NCBI GenBank assembly: GCA_963810755.1
Contig: CAWEOP010000006.1
Location: forward strand, 186,001 to 250,000
DNA from: FEN-1219 sp963810755
Lineage (GTDB): Bacteria > Pseudomonadota > Gammaproteobacteria > Steroidobacterales > Rariloculaceae
Length of the DNA stretch: 64,000 nt
Direction: 5' to 3'
The translations under genes and the position numbers were made by a program. Below the pieces are notes generated by a model. It was given only the letters and a program-made list of their open reading frames with translations. It did not search any database and was not told where the DNA came from. Of this stretch, positions 1 through 8,436 are shown piece after piece (the first letter of the stretch is position 1; every line of letters starts with the position of its first letter).

Positions 1-509
1 AGCGCGAGGGTCGCGAACAGCATCAGCCGCTTGTGGATGGCGGGCTCGCGGCGCCACCAAAGGCCGGCGGCCGCGAACGCGACGAACAGCGACAGCGGCC
101 CGCCGTTGCCGAGCAGATGCACTGCGAACGTGAGCGGCGGCTCGATCCCGTGACCCCGCTCGAACTCGGTGATCAGCAGGGTGCCGACCGCCGCCATCGC
201 GGGGACGATCGCCAAACCCAAGAGCCCGAGCTTCCGGTGCCAATCGCGGCGTCGGGCGCTGATCAGCGCCGTCTGCGTGAGGAATAGCGCGACCCACACG
301 GTGAACAACGCGCCGTGAGCAATAACCGTCGCGCGCAGCGGGAACGCGCCGGCCATGAGGTTCGAGCGCAGGAAAAAGCTCGGCGTGAATCCACCGAGTA
401 TCGCAACACCGCAGATGAGCGCCATTGCGCCGAAGTAGATTCGGTCGGCGCGTGCCCGAGCCGCACCTTCCCCGCCCTGAGGCTGTGCCGCCTCACGCGC
501 TATCGCCAT
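1..509 (-). CDS. Integral membrane protein, 3' end cut off by the window
   Basis: The reading frame is open from the ATG at 509 to the left edge, so at least 169 residues are present and the C-terminus is missing. A GA-rich ribosome-binding stretch lies just before the ATG. After a short charged N-terminus (to about residue 20), several hydrophobic segments follow, with the conserved-looking pieces FYFGAMAL-like 'RIYFGAMAL', 'FFLRS', 'AHGALFTVWVALFL' and 'DWHRKLGLLG'. This pattern is common in unnamed proteobacterial membrane proteins of about 200-230 residues. No catalytic motif is visible and I assign no function. It is divergent from the ABC exporter that begins at 621. Confidence 0.6.
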   Translation of the reverse strand, partial: MAIAREAAQPQGGEGAARARADRIYFGAMALICGVAILGGFTPSFFLRSNLMAGAFPLRATVIAHGALFTVWVALFLTQTALISARRRDWHRKLGLLGLAIVPAMAAVGTLLITEFERGHGIEPPLTFAVHLLGNGGPLSLFVAFAAAGLWWRREPAIHKRLMLFATLA

Positions 510-620
510 CCCCGCCCTCGCCTCCGCCGTGCCGCCGGAATTCCTCGCGCACCACGGCGCAGGTCCATTAGTATCCGCGTCTCGCTAGAACGTGGCCACC
601 GCCCGATCGGAGTCGCGCGC

Positions 621-1352
621 GTGATCGAAGTTGCCGGCCTCTCGAAGCTGTATGGTGATTTCGCCGCCGTCAGCGATTTGTCGTTCACCGTGCGCGCCGG
701 GGAAGTGTTGGGCCTCGTAGGGCCCAACGGCGCGGGCAAGACGACGACGCTGCGCAGCATCGCGGGGATCATTCCGCCGAGCGCGGGCCGCGTGCAGATC
801 GCCGGCCGCGAGCTCGCCACGGATCCGATCGGCGCGAAACGCGCGCTCGCGTTCTTCCCGGACGAGCCGCGCCTGTTCGACTATTTGACGGTGAGTCAGC
901 ACTTGGCTTTCGTCGCCCGCATCTACGACGTCGCGAATCACGAAGCCATTGCGCAGCCGTTGCTCGAAGAGTTCGAGATCGCCGACAAGGCGGATCAGCT
1001 TCCGGGAGCGCTCTCGCGCGGGATGAAACAAAAACTTGCCATCGCCTGCGGTCTTCTGCATTCGCCGCAGGTGATGTTTTTCGACGAGCCGTTGACGGGC
1101 CTCGATCCGCTGGGCATTCGCCGCATGAAAGCATCCATCGTGCGGCGCGCGCGCGCCGGCGCGGCGATCGTCTTGAGCTCGCACTTGCTGCATCTGCTCG
1201 AAGAGGTCTGCTCCCACGTCCTGATCCTGAAGCGCGGAACGAAGATCGCGGACGGCACGATCGCCGAGGTGTCGGCGCAGTTCAGCAACGGCGAAGCCGG
1301 CGTGAGCCTCGAGGAGATATTCATCCGCGCGACGGGCGGATCGGAGCAATAG
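621..1352 (+). CDS. ABC transporter ATP-binding protein (exporter type)
   Basis: A 243-residue ABC ATPase that would power the permease encoded 3 bases downstream. Walker A GPNGAGKTT is at residues 34-42, the signature ALSRGMKQK at about 130-138, Walker B with FFDEP at 153-157, and the switch histidine in SSHLL near 188. The Q-loop position reads FFPDEP rather than containing Gln, as often seen in this exporter class. I chose the GTG at 621 because GGAG lies 8 bases upstream and because the ABC domain starts at once; the frame stays open much further upstream, but that part has no ABC similarity. The substrate is unknown. Confidence 0.9.
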   Translation: MIEVAGLSKLYGDFAAVSDLSFTVRAGEVLGLVGPNGAGKTTTLRSIAGIIPPSAGRVQIAGRELATDPIGAKRALAFFPDEPRLFDYLTVSQHLAFVARIYDVANHEAIAQPLLEEFEIADKADQLPGALSRGMKQKLAIACGLLHSPQVMFFDEPLTGLDPLGIRRMKASIVRRARAGAAIVLSSHLLHLLEEVCSHVLILKRGTKIADGTIAEVSAQFSNGEAGVSLEEIFIRATGGSEQ

Positions 1353-1355
1353 CCC

Positions 1356-3116
1356 GTGGGCGCCGCGATCAATGCGCTGTTCTATTTGCGGATCACATCG
1401 CTCAAGAACTTGGTTGTCTCGCGCTTCCTGCGGCTCAAGCAACCGAAATACCTCATCGGCGCCGTGATCGGCGCCGCCTATCTCTATTTCCTCGTCTTTC
1501 GCCGCATGAGACCGGGTTCGGCGGGCGGCGCCCAGTTCGCGGCTACGTTCCCGATCGAGCGGCTGCCCCAAGTCGCGGCATTCGGCGCAGCGCTGCTGAT
1601 GGTGTTCGTCGCGTTGTACTGGCTGTGGCCGAGAGCGCGCGCGGCGCTCGCGTTCAGCGAAGCCGAGATCGCGTTCCTGTTCCCCGCGCCGATCGGCCGC
1701 AGGACGCTGATTCACTACCGTTGGATCAACACCCAGCTCCGAATTCTGTTCACGTCGCTGATTTTGGCGTTCGTGTCGAGCCGCTGGGGCTTTCTTCTCG
1801 GCGGCGCATGGATTCGTGTGTTCGGCTGGTGGCTCGTGCTTTCGACAGTCGATCTCCACGCCGTCGGCTCGTCGTTCGCCATCACGCGGCTGCTCGATCG
1901 AGGCGTCACCTCGCTGCGTCGCGGCCTGCTCACGCTCGCAGGCGCCGCGGCCGTCGTCGGCGCCGCGGCGTGGTGGACTTGGGCGTCGTTGCGCGCACCT
2001 GTCCCAGCGGACTTCGCCGACGCCGGCGCGCTGTTTGACTACTTCGCGTCGCTGCTCTCGACCGGCCCGCTGTCGTGGCTGTTGCTTCCCGCGCGCTGGG
2101 TCGTCCAGCCGTTGCTCGCCGCCGATCTGCGCTCGTTGTCGATCGCGCTCGGGCCCGCGCTGCTCGTCTATGCGGCTCACTACCTGTGGGTCATCCGCGC
2201 GGAAGTGTCGTTCGAAGAAGCCTCGATCGCGAAGGCGGAGAAGCGCGCGGCACGCCGGAACGCGATGCGCGACGGCACATTGCGATTCGGAGATGCGGCG
2301 CCAAAGGCGCGGCGGCCGCCATTCAACTTGGGCGGCGCCGCAAGACCCGAGCTCGCGTTCCTCTGGAAGAACCTGTTGTCGTCCGCCGAGTACTTGCGGC
2401 CCCGCACCGCGTTGATCGCAGCGGCGATCATCGTGATCGGCTCGAGCGCAGCGGCGAGCGCCGATCTCGAGGTGTCTCGCACGGTGGTTGCGCTTTTCGC
2501 GATGGCGAGCGCGGCCTACACGCTCGTGTTCGGACCGATGCTCGCGCGCCAGGATCTGCGCCGCGACTTGCCGAACGCGGACATCCTCAAGACCTACCCG
2601 CTCCGCGGCTGGCAGATCGTCCTCGGCGAATGGCTCACGCCGGTCGCGATCGTCACGGTCTTGCTCTGGCTCCTGGTGCTGACGGCGGCGTTGAACGTTC
2701 AGGCGGACGGGGTAGAGCGCGTGAGCTTGAGTGTGCGCATCGCGACGGCGATCGGCGCGGCGCTGCTCGCGCCGCTCGTCTGCGGGCTCATGGTCTTGGT
2801 GATGAATGCGGCGGTCGTGCTGTTCCCGGCGTGGGTGCAGGCCAGCGTGGGCCGCCCCGGCGGAATCGACGTCTTGGGTCAGCGGATATTCTTCGTCGCC
2901 GGACTCTTCTTCGTCATGACCGCTGCGCTGCTGCCCGCCGCGCTCGGCGCGGCCGTCACGTTTCTCGTCGTGCAATGGGTCGCCGGCATCCCCGTTGCGG
3001 CGGTCGTCGCCGTCGTCATGGTGATCGCGATTCTCGGCGTCGAGATCGGAGCCGGGATCTGGTGGCTCGGCCGGCGCTTCGAGAGCTTCGATCTTTCGGC
3101 GGAGCTTCGCCCTTAA
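1356..3116 (+). CDS. Putative ABC exporter permease (PF16962-like)
   Basis: A 586-residue polytopic inner-membrane protein starting at GTG 1356, three bases after the ATPase stop, so the two are surely one operon. The N-terminal stretch with 'LKNLVVSRFLRLKQPKYLIG' is typical of the 'putative ABC exporter' family. Many hydrophobic segments follow in two blocks, separated by a charged cytoplasmic stretch at about residues 280-325 rich in Lys, Arg and Ala. Such permeases pair with a single ATPase like the one upstream; the cargo is not known. Its TAA stop shares the palindrome TTAA with the likely stop of the convergent metal permease. Confidence 0.8.
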   Translation: MGAAINALFYLRITSLKNLVVSRFLRLKQPKYLIGAVIGAAYLYFLVFRRMRPGSAGGAQFAATFPIERLPQVAAFGAALLMVFVALYWLWPRARAALAFSEAEIAFLFPAPIGRRTLIHYRWINTQLRILFTSLILAFVSSRWGFLLGGAWIRVFGWWLVLSTVDLHAVGSSFAITRLLDRGVTSLRRGLLTLAGAAAVVGAAAWWTWASLRAPVPADFADAGALFDYFASLLSTGPLSWLLLPARWVVQPLLAADLRSLSIALGPALLVYAAHYLWVIRAEVSFEEASIAKAEKRAARRNAMRDGTLRFGDAAPKARRPPFNLGGAARPELAFLWKNLLSSAEYLRPRTALIAAAIIVIGSSAAASADLEVSRTVVALFAMASAAYTLVFGPMLARQDLRRDLPNADILKTYPLRGWQIVLGEWLTPVAIVTVLLWLLVLTAALNVQADGVERVSLSVRIATAIGAALLAPLVCGLMVLVMNAAVVLFPAWVQASVGRPGGIDVLGQRIFFVAGLFFVMTAALLPAALGAAVTFLVVQWVAGIPVAAVVAVVMVIAILGVEIGAGIWWLGRRFESFDLSAELRP

Positions 3117-3881
3117 GCCTCCTGCGCTTCGCCAACGCCCGAACAGCGGCGCCATCGCGAGCGCGGCGATCGTCAGCGTCCAGACGATGACCGCGCCGGT
3201 CGGCAGATCGAAGAAGGCCGACAACAACAGCCCGACGAGATACCCCACGAAGCCGATGAAGTAGCCCACGGCGAGCCCGTGTCGGCGCAGCGACCGCGTC
3301 GCGAGCGCGGGCACCATGAGGCTCGCGAACACGAGGTACACGCCGACGAGCTGCACCGACGCGGTCACGCTGATCGCAAACAGCAAGTAAAACCCAGCGT
3401 GACCGAGCTTGCTCATGACGATTCGCCAGCTCGCGAGCACCACCACGGCGAGCACGGCCGCCGGTGTGAGCGTGTGCCAATCCGCCCAGAGGATTTGCCC
3501 GACGAGCAAGTCGCGCAGCTCTTCGCCGCCGCGCGGATTGTTCGCGAGCAGCAGCAGCCCGCCCGTGGCCGCCAAGATGAACGACACGCCGATGATCGCC
3601 TCTTGAATCTTGCCGAAGCGCCGGTCGGTCCACGACAAGAGCAAGCCGCCGAGCAGCGCCGCCGCGAACGCGGCGACTTGCGCGGCGACGCCGTGCGCAT
3701 CGAGCCCGAAGCCGCCCGCGGCGATCACGCCGAGCCCCGCCATCTGCGCCACCGCCAAATCGATGAAGATGATGCCGCGGCGCAAGACCTCGCGACCGAG
3801 CGGCACGTGCGTCGCGAGCACGAGCACACCGGCGAGCAGAGCCGGCCCGACGATCGTGAGGCCCGTCGTATCGAAATTCAC
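3113..3881 (-). CDS. Metal ABC transporter permease (ZnuB/ABC-3 family), frameshifted near its 3' end
   Basis: A polytopic permease of the zinc/manganese importer family. It starts at GTG 3881, overlapping the stop of the binding-protein gene in the sequence GTGA, so translation is probably coupled. Diagnostic stretches are 'HVPLGREVLRRGIIFIDLAV', 'KIQEAIIGV' and 'VGVYLVFASLMVPALA'. In the start frame no stop occurs for hundreds of codons beyond the family's usual 260-280 residues. A TAA at 3115-3113 in another frame falls exactly where the protein should end and overlaps the convergent stop. The span is 3n+1 bases, consistent with one inserted base near the 3' end; the exact site cannot be placed. 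No cognate ATPase gene is adjacent. Confidence 0.75.
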
Positions 3882-4782
3882 TGCTGCGCCTCCAACAGAG
3901 TCTTCACCGTCACGTCGAACATGCCGAAGAGGTCGTCCGCGCCCGGCACGCTGCCGACGGTGTGCGGCACGACGAGCGACGGGATCGACGTTCGTCCGGC
4001 GAGCCACTCCGAGGCTTTGCCGTCCTCGTAGACCGAGCGGATGATCGCGGCGACGTGCTTGTCCTTGAGCTGATCGAGTAGGTCCGCAAGATGCGCGGCG
4101 CTCGGCGGCAATCCCGGCTTCGGCTCGAGGTTGCCGACTTCGGTCAGACCGACCCAGCGTCTCGAGATACACCCATCCCTTGTGATGCGTCACGACCTGC
4201 TTGCCCTTGAGCGGCCCGACTGCGGCGGTCCAGCGCTCGACGGCCGCACGCCAGCGCGCGTCGAAGTCCTGGTAGCGCGCGCGATACGTCGCCGCATTCG
4301 CGGAATCGAGAGTCGCGAGCCGCTCGGCGAGCGCGGCGGCGACCTTACCGATGTTGCGCGGATCGGTCTGGATATGCGGATTGCCGTAAGGATGTATGTC
4401 GCCGAGCGAGCGATCGACGCTCGAAGGCTTGTCGAGCATGTCCACGTAGTCGGCCGCCGTCATGGAGCCGGGCTGCCCGGGCTGCACGGCCGCGTTCCCG
4501 GCCTGACGCAGCAGCAGCGGCAGCCATCCCGACCTCCAAATCCGCGCCGGTACAGATGACGAGCGCGGCGCGGCGCATCTTGGCGATCAGGCTCGGACGC
4601 GCCTGGATGTAGTGCGGGTCCTGTTGCGGAGTCGTAGCCGATTCGGCGCTCACGAGATTCCCGCCGAGCTCTGCGCTAAGCGCGGCCCACTCCGGTTCAC
4701 ACGCGAAAATCTCGAGCTCCGCGCGCGCGGGTGGTGCCAGCGTGCTGAGCAGAACGGCAAACGCGATGGTGATGCTTTTCAT
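3878..4782 (-). CDS. Metal ABC transporter substrate-binding protein (ZnuA-like), two frameshifts
   Basis: Periplasmic zinc/manganese-type binding protein. A signal peptide is visible at the ATG 4782 (hydrophobic AFAVLLSTLAPPARA), followed by 'FACEPEWAALSAELGG', 'DPHYIQARPSL' and 'CTGADLEVG'. The middle is in a second frame ('DIHPYGNPHIQTDPRNIG', 'VTHHKGWVYLE') and the end in a third ('SAAHLADLLDQLK', 'HTVGSVPGADDLF'). Metal-ligand histidines are seen in DPHY, NPHI and THHK. The breaks lie near 4,527 (GGG where GG is expected) and near 4,157. Each is repaired by removing one base, and the span is 3n+2. Because every fragment is well conserved, I favour consensus error over pseudogene. Confidence 0.8.
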
Positions 4783-4794
4783 GCGGTGCTCCCG

Positions 4795-5992
4795 TCAAAA
4801 CCGGTGCGCGCCGTGCGCACCGAGACTCATGAGGTACTGAAAGACGATCTGATCGTCGGTCTCCGGACGCGAGTCGTCGCGGTTCAATTGCAGTCGCAGA
4901 CGGCTGAATTCGCTGTTCGAGAAGTCCGCCATCGCGCTGATGCGGCTCGGCCGGTGATCGGCGAGCAAGGGCGTCGCCGTGCTCGCGCCGAAATCGTTGC
5001 TAGCGTCGAGCTGATCGAAACGGACACCCACGCGCCAGCGTGGACGGAACTGGTAGACGCCCTGCACGTAGAAACCGTCCTGCGTGCCCGAGTAGGGACT
5101 GAGCTCGTCGCCGTTCGCGACGGTCGTGACGGCGACGTCGCCGTCCTCCGTGCGATGCAGATACTCGGCCTGCACGGTGTAGTAGCGATCGCGCGGATTG
5201 CCGTTCTTCGCCCACTTCCAAACGAAGTCGGCGATCGTGAGGTCGCTCGAGCCCGTGAACGCGGCGCTGCCGTCCGCGAAAACCGAGGTTCGTTCGTTCG
5301 CGTCGGCCGAGAGGTGCGCCACGCCGGCGCGCCAGCTACTCTCCGTGCCGACGTCGCCGCCCACGTGCACGAACAGCGTCGCCGCTCCCGTGCCGTCGCT
5401 CGCCGCGCCGTTCGCACCGGGGAACGAGTCGCCGCGCAGGATCTCGCCCCCGATCTCGATGAGCAGCGACGCGGGCACGACCCACTTCAGCTGAACGCCG
5501 GCGTCCTTGTACGCCGTATTCAACATCGCGACGTAGGCGAGCGGCGCGTCGTTGAAGTCCCACGCGTGCGCGTGAATCGGATTGAGATAGCCGATGTCCG
5601 AAAGAAACTGGCCGGCTTTCACCTTCAAGCCTTTCGGCAGTGCGAGCGTTTCGAAGTAGGCCTCCTCGAGCTCGACCGAGGTCTCGCCATCCGTCATCTG
5701 CAGCGAGGTCGTCAAGAACCCGTAGTACTTGTCGTCCACGTTCGCGCTGATCGCGAGCTCCGTCTCGTCGAGCGACAAACCCTCGCTCGGAAGCCCGGCT
5801 TCCGCGTCGAGCAGGAAGCCCGGCAAGTCGATAAGTCGCGGGATCGCGCGAGTAGCTCGCGTAGTGCCCGTCGAGAATCAAGCTGATGGCCGGATTGAAC
5901 GCGTTGCCGCTGACCTGGCCTTGCGCGAACGCGGACCCGCTCAGCGAAATGAGCAACGCGGCGAAAAACGCCCCGCGTTTATGGAATTGCAT
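4795..5992 (-). CDS. Outer-membrane beta-barrel (porin-like) of the metal-uptake operon, one frameshift
   Basis: Starts at ATG 5992 with a clear signal peptide (FFAALLISLSGSAFA). It continues with 'NPAISLILDGHYASYSRDP', then after a break near 5,827 with 'PGFLLDAEAGLPSEG', alternating polar/aromatic strands, 'AGQFLSDIGYLNPIHAHAWDF', and a terminal Phe, the usual sorting signal for barrel insertion. The span is 3n+1, again one extra base. It lies 12 bases upstream of the metal-binding protein gene. That placement suggests an outer-membrane channel or receptor for the same metal. It lacks an N-terminal plug domain, so it is not a TonB receptor; substrate is inferred only from context. Confidence 0.7.
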
Positions 5993-6020
5993 AGCACCCT
6001 CGTACCTAGAGCCGTCGCAT

Positions 6021-6039
6021 CGCAGGCGTGTCGCCTGCG
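6021..6039. other. Inverted repeat, 8-bp stem
   Basis: CGCAGGCG, three bases, CGCCTGCG, between the small Cys-pair protein gene and the barrel gene. There is no T-run on either side, so it is not a convincing intrinsic terminator. In the operon transcript it would form a hairpin that could separate expression of the first gene from the rest. Confidence 0.4.
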
Positions 6040-6046
6040 CCCGTCG

Positions 6047-6371
6047 TCAGGAAGGAAGGTGTTGCGGGGGGCCTCGCGAGTAGTAGGAAAGGACGATGAG
6101 AACGGGCGCCGACTCTGCGACGCTCACCGCGACCGACGCGGTCTGCGGCGCCGCGATCGCGTGGATCGGCTCCTGGATCGGTCCGCCCGCGTGATCCGCC
6201 ACCACGCACACGGCGCAGGCGGCGTGCTGCTCGGTGTTGTGGTCGATGCGATGGACGGCGAGCAGCGTCTGGGCGAGGAGCAGCCAAGCGGCCGCCGCGA
6301 CGATCGCCGCACGCCGCCTACGGGAACGGACGCCCCGTACGACGTGATGCTTGTTCGGCGGTTGCGGTCAT
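6047..6371 (-). CDS. Small membrane protein with Cys pair (DUF2946-like), one frameshift
   Basis: About 107 residues once one extra base near 6,322 (CCC for CC) is removed; the span is 3n+1. The start is ATG 6371. After a basic N-terminus comes one hydrophobic segment (AAIVAAAAWLLLAQTLLA), then HRIDHNTEQHAACAVCVVADHAGG with a C-x2-C pair flanked by histidines, and a second hydrophobic stretch near the end. The layout of one membrane segment followed by a His/Cys cluster is like DUF2946 proteins, which sit in copper or zinc operons. It heads the minus-strand metal operon. The family call is tentative. Confidence 0.5.
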
Positions 6372-6491
6372 TCGACTCGAGACGCGGAGTGGGACGCGCC
6401 AAGGCTAACAGAAGCGCCGCCGGAAGACCCCCTCATCCGCATCGCCCGCGGCGCTGACCGAGCCAGGCGACCATACGCGCTCGAGCCCGCG

Positions 6492-6950
6492 TCAATCGAG
6501 GATGTTGCCCGCTGCCAGCTCGCGCAAGAACGCTCGCTCGGCCGGATTCGTGTCGTGCCGTCGCGCAGTTCAGGCACCGCCGAGATCGCCGTACTCAACG
6601 GCGGAACGCAGCTCGTGCAGGATCCAGTTTCGAGCGAAACGCCGCGTTCGGCCGCGCTCATCGGCTCCCGTAGACGTCTGGCCAGAGCACGGCTCACGCC
6701 CGAGTCAAACAGGTAAAACTTCGGGCTCACTACTTCCTTGACCTTGGCGCGCCGTCGCCAGGCGGGCAGCCAAAACCCGAGTAGCGTATCGACCAAAATA
6801 TCGAAGTAGCCTTGCACTGTGGGCCTCGCCACGGCGGCGTCGCGGGCGACACCCGCCACGTTGACGATTTGGCCGTTCATCAAAGCGGCGACGCGTAGGA
6901 ATCGCGCGAACGAATCCAGCCCGTCGTACGTGCCGACCTGTTGGCGCGAT
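6492..6950 (-). pseudogene. Remnant of a DUF4143 (AAA ATPase-type) protein
   Basis: Only the DUF4143 portion remains. The stretch 'SFARFLRVAALMNGQIVNVA', then 'RPTVQGYFDILVDTLLGFWL' and 'SPKFYLFDSGVSRALA', matches the C-terminal half of DUF4143 ATPases. The N-terminal AAA domain is absent, cut off by the start of the sugar dehydrogenase gene at 7,014. At the C-terminal side the expected ETFVLHELR-like motif is reached only by restoring one missing base, and a stop follows soon after. Loss of a whole domain plus a stop makes this a true remnant, unlike the single-insertion breaks elsewhere. Confidence 0.65.
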
Positions 6951-7013
6951 TGACACGCGCAAATCGCGGCGCGTACAAGGACCGTCACGCGAACCAGCTC
7001 TCGGGGGATCCTA

Positions 7014-8303
7014 ATGAAGCGCGTCGGTGCCTTGCTCAACGTTGCGACGAGCGTCCTATTGCTGCGCGCTGAGGCGGTGGTTCGCCCGTATTTACACGTC
7101 GCGTACCTGCTTGGGGTCTCGCTCCTCGCGGCGCACACGTCGCTCGCGCAGCCCGGCGTCCAACCGCCGCCCACGACGCGGCAGGACTTGCAGCGTCCGT
7201 CTCCGCCGCTCGGCGCGGGGCCGTGGACGTTCGCTACGGCGCAGCAGCGCATCCGCGTATCGGCCGTCGCGACCGGGCTCGAGCGGCCGTGGAGCGTAGC
7301 GTTCCTGCCGAACGGCGATCTGCTCGTCGCGGAGCTACCGGGGCGGCTGCGATTGATCCACGACGGCACGCTCGATCCGACGCCGCTCGCCGGTGTGCCG
7401 GCCGTGCACGCCGTGCAACAGTCGGGGCTCAAGGACGTCGTGCTCCATCCCAACTTCGCCGCCAACGGCTTCGTCTATCTCGCCTACGTGAAACCCGGCG
7501 AGGGCGGCTCCTCGACGACGGCGATCGCGCGCGGCCGGCTCGAGGGCCATAGGCTCGTCGACACGCGCGACATCTTCGTCGCCAACGCCTGGACGACGCG
7601 CGATGCCGACACCGGCGCACGGCTGGCGTTTGACCGCGCGGGGTTCCTCTACGCGACGCTCGGCGATCGCTTCCAACTCGACAAGGTGCAGGACCCCGCG
7701 AGCCACTTCGGCAAAACGGTGCGGCTGCGCGACGACGGCACCGTGCCGGCCGACAATCCGTTCGTCGGCAAGGCCGGCTACGCGCCTGAGGTATTCACGC
7801 TCGGCCACCGCAACCCGCAAGGCCTCGCGCTGCACCCTACAACGGGCGCGCTCTGGTCGAGCGAACATGGGCCGCAAGGCGGGGACGAGTTGAACGTGCT
7901 CGAGCCGGGCGGCAACTACGGCTGGCCGCTCGCAAGTTACGGCGTCGATTACGGCGGCACCGCTATCGGCACCACGCCCGTGCTACCCGGCATGGCAACA
8001 CCGCGCTTGTTCTGGGTCCCGGGCATCAATCCGTCCGGCCTCGCGTTCTATACGGGCGAGGCGTTTCCGGTCTGGCGCGGCAACGTGTTCATCGGCTCGA
8101 TGGGCCGAGCGGCGAGCGGGCATCTGCTGCGCGTGGTATTCGACGCAAAGGGGCTCGAGGTTGGCCAAGAACCACTGCTCGGCGAGCTGCACCAGCGCAT
8201 CCGCGACGTGCGGCAGGGCCCCGATAGCTTGCTGTACGTGCTAACGGACGAGGAGCCCGGAACCCTGTTGAAAATTGAGCCCCTACCAAACGTACCGCCA
8301 TGA
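7014..8303 (+). CDS. PQQ-dependent sugar dehydrogenase, soluble GSDH family
   Basis: A 429-residue exported protein that should oxidise aldoses with PQQ in the periplasm. The N-terminal 45 residues carry a hydrophobic segment ending in LAQPG, read as a signal sequence. The six-bladed propeller follows with typical landmarks: 'GLERPWSVAFLPNGDLLV', 'HPNFAANGFVYLAY', 'GDRFQLDKVQDPASHFGK', 'GHRNPQGLALHP', 'EHGPQGGDELN', 'GGNYGWPLASYG' and 'RIRDVRQGPDSLLYVLTDE'. Length fits the family. Start ATG 7014 is taken although it lies only about 60 bases from the DUF4143 remnant; no strong ribosome site is seen. No PQQ synthesis genes are in the window. Confidence 0.88.
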   Translation: MKRVGALLNVATSVLLLRAEAVVRPYLHVAYLLGVSLLAAHTSLAQPGVQPPPTTRQDLQRPSPPLGAGPWTFATAQQRIRVSAVATGLERPWSVAFLPNGDLLVAELPGRLRLIHDGTLDPTPLAGVPAVHAVQQSGLKDVVLHPNFAANGFVYLAYVKPGEGGSSTTAIARGRLEGHRLVDTRDIFVANAWTTRDADTGARLAFDRAGFLYATLGDRFQLDKVQDPASHFGKTVRLRDDGTVPADNPFVGKAGYAPEVFTLGHRNPQGLALHPTTGALWSSEHGPQGGDELNVLEPGGNYGWPLASYGVDYGGTAIGTTPVLPGMATPRLFWVPGINPSGLAFYTGEAFPVWRGNVFIGSMGRAASGHLLRVVFDAKGLEVGQEPLLGELHQRIRDVRQGPDSLLYVLTDEEPGTLLKIEPLPNVPP

Positions 8304-8427
8304 GAACTGCGACCGCTCTAGCGAAGTCGTTCACGGCGTCGTCCCAGCGGCCGACCCGTTCTTCCGTGGACTCGCGATCGAGGGCAAGCTCGAGGAGTAC
8401 TGGGAGCCAATGCAGCGTAGACCGTAG
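8304..8427 (+). other. Possible C-terminal fragment of an unidentified protein
   Basis: Between the sugar dehydrogenase and the CmcJ-like gene one frame reads protein-like to a TAG at 8425-8427: 'EVVHGVVPAADPFFRGLAIE', then 'GKLEEYWEPMQ'. The frame extends back into the dehydrogenase 3' end without an obvious start. It may be the tail of a lost gene or chance. I do not recognise it. Confidence 0.25.
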
Positions 8428-8436
8428 GAGATTTCG

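Noticed and set aside
585..4487. A 1,300-codon open frame on the minus strand covering the metal permease and the whole ABC exporter antisense
   Set aside because: Only residues from 3,881 to about 3,120 look like a protein family; the rest is Arg/Asp-rich antisense of a well-defined plus-strand operon, open only because stops are rare at this GC content.
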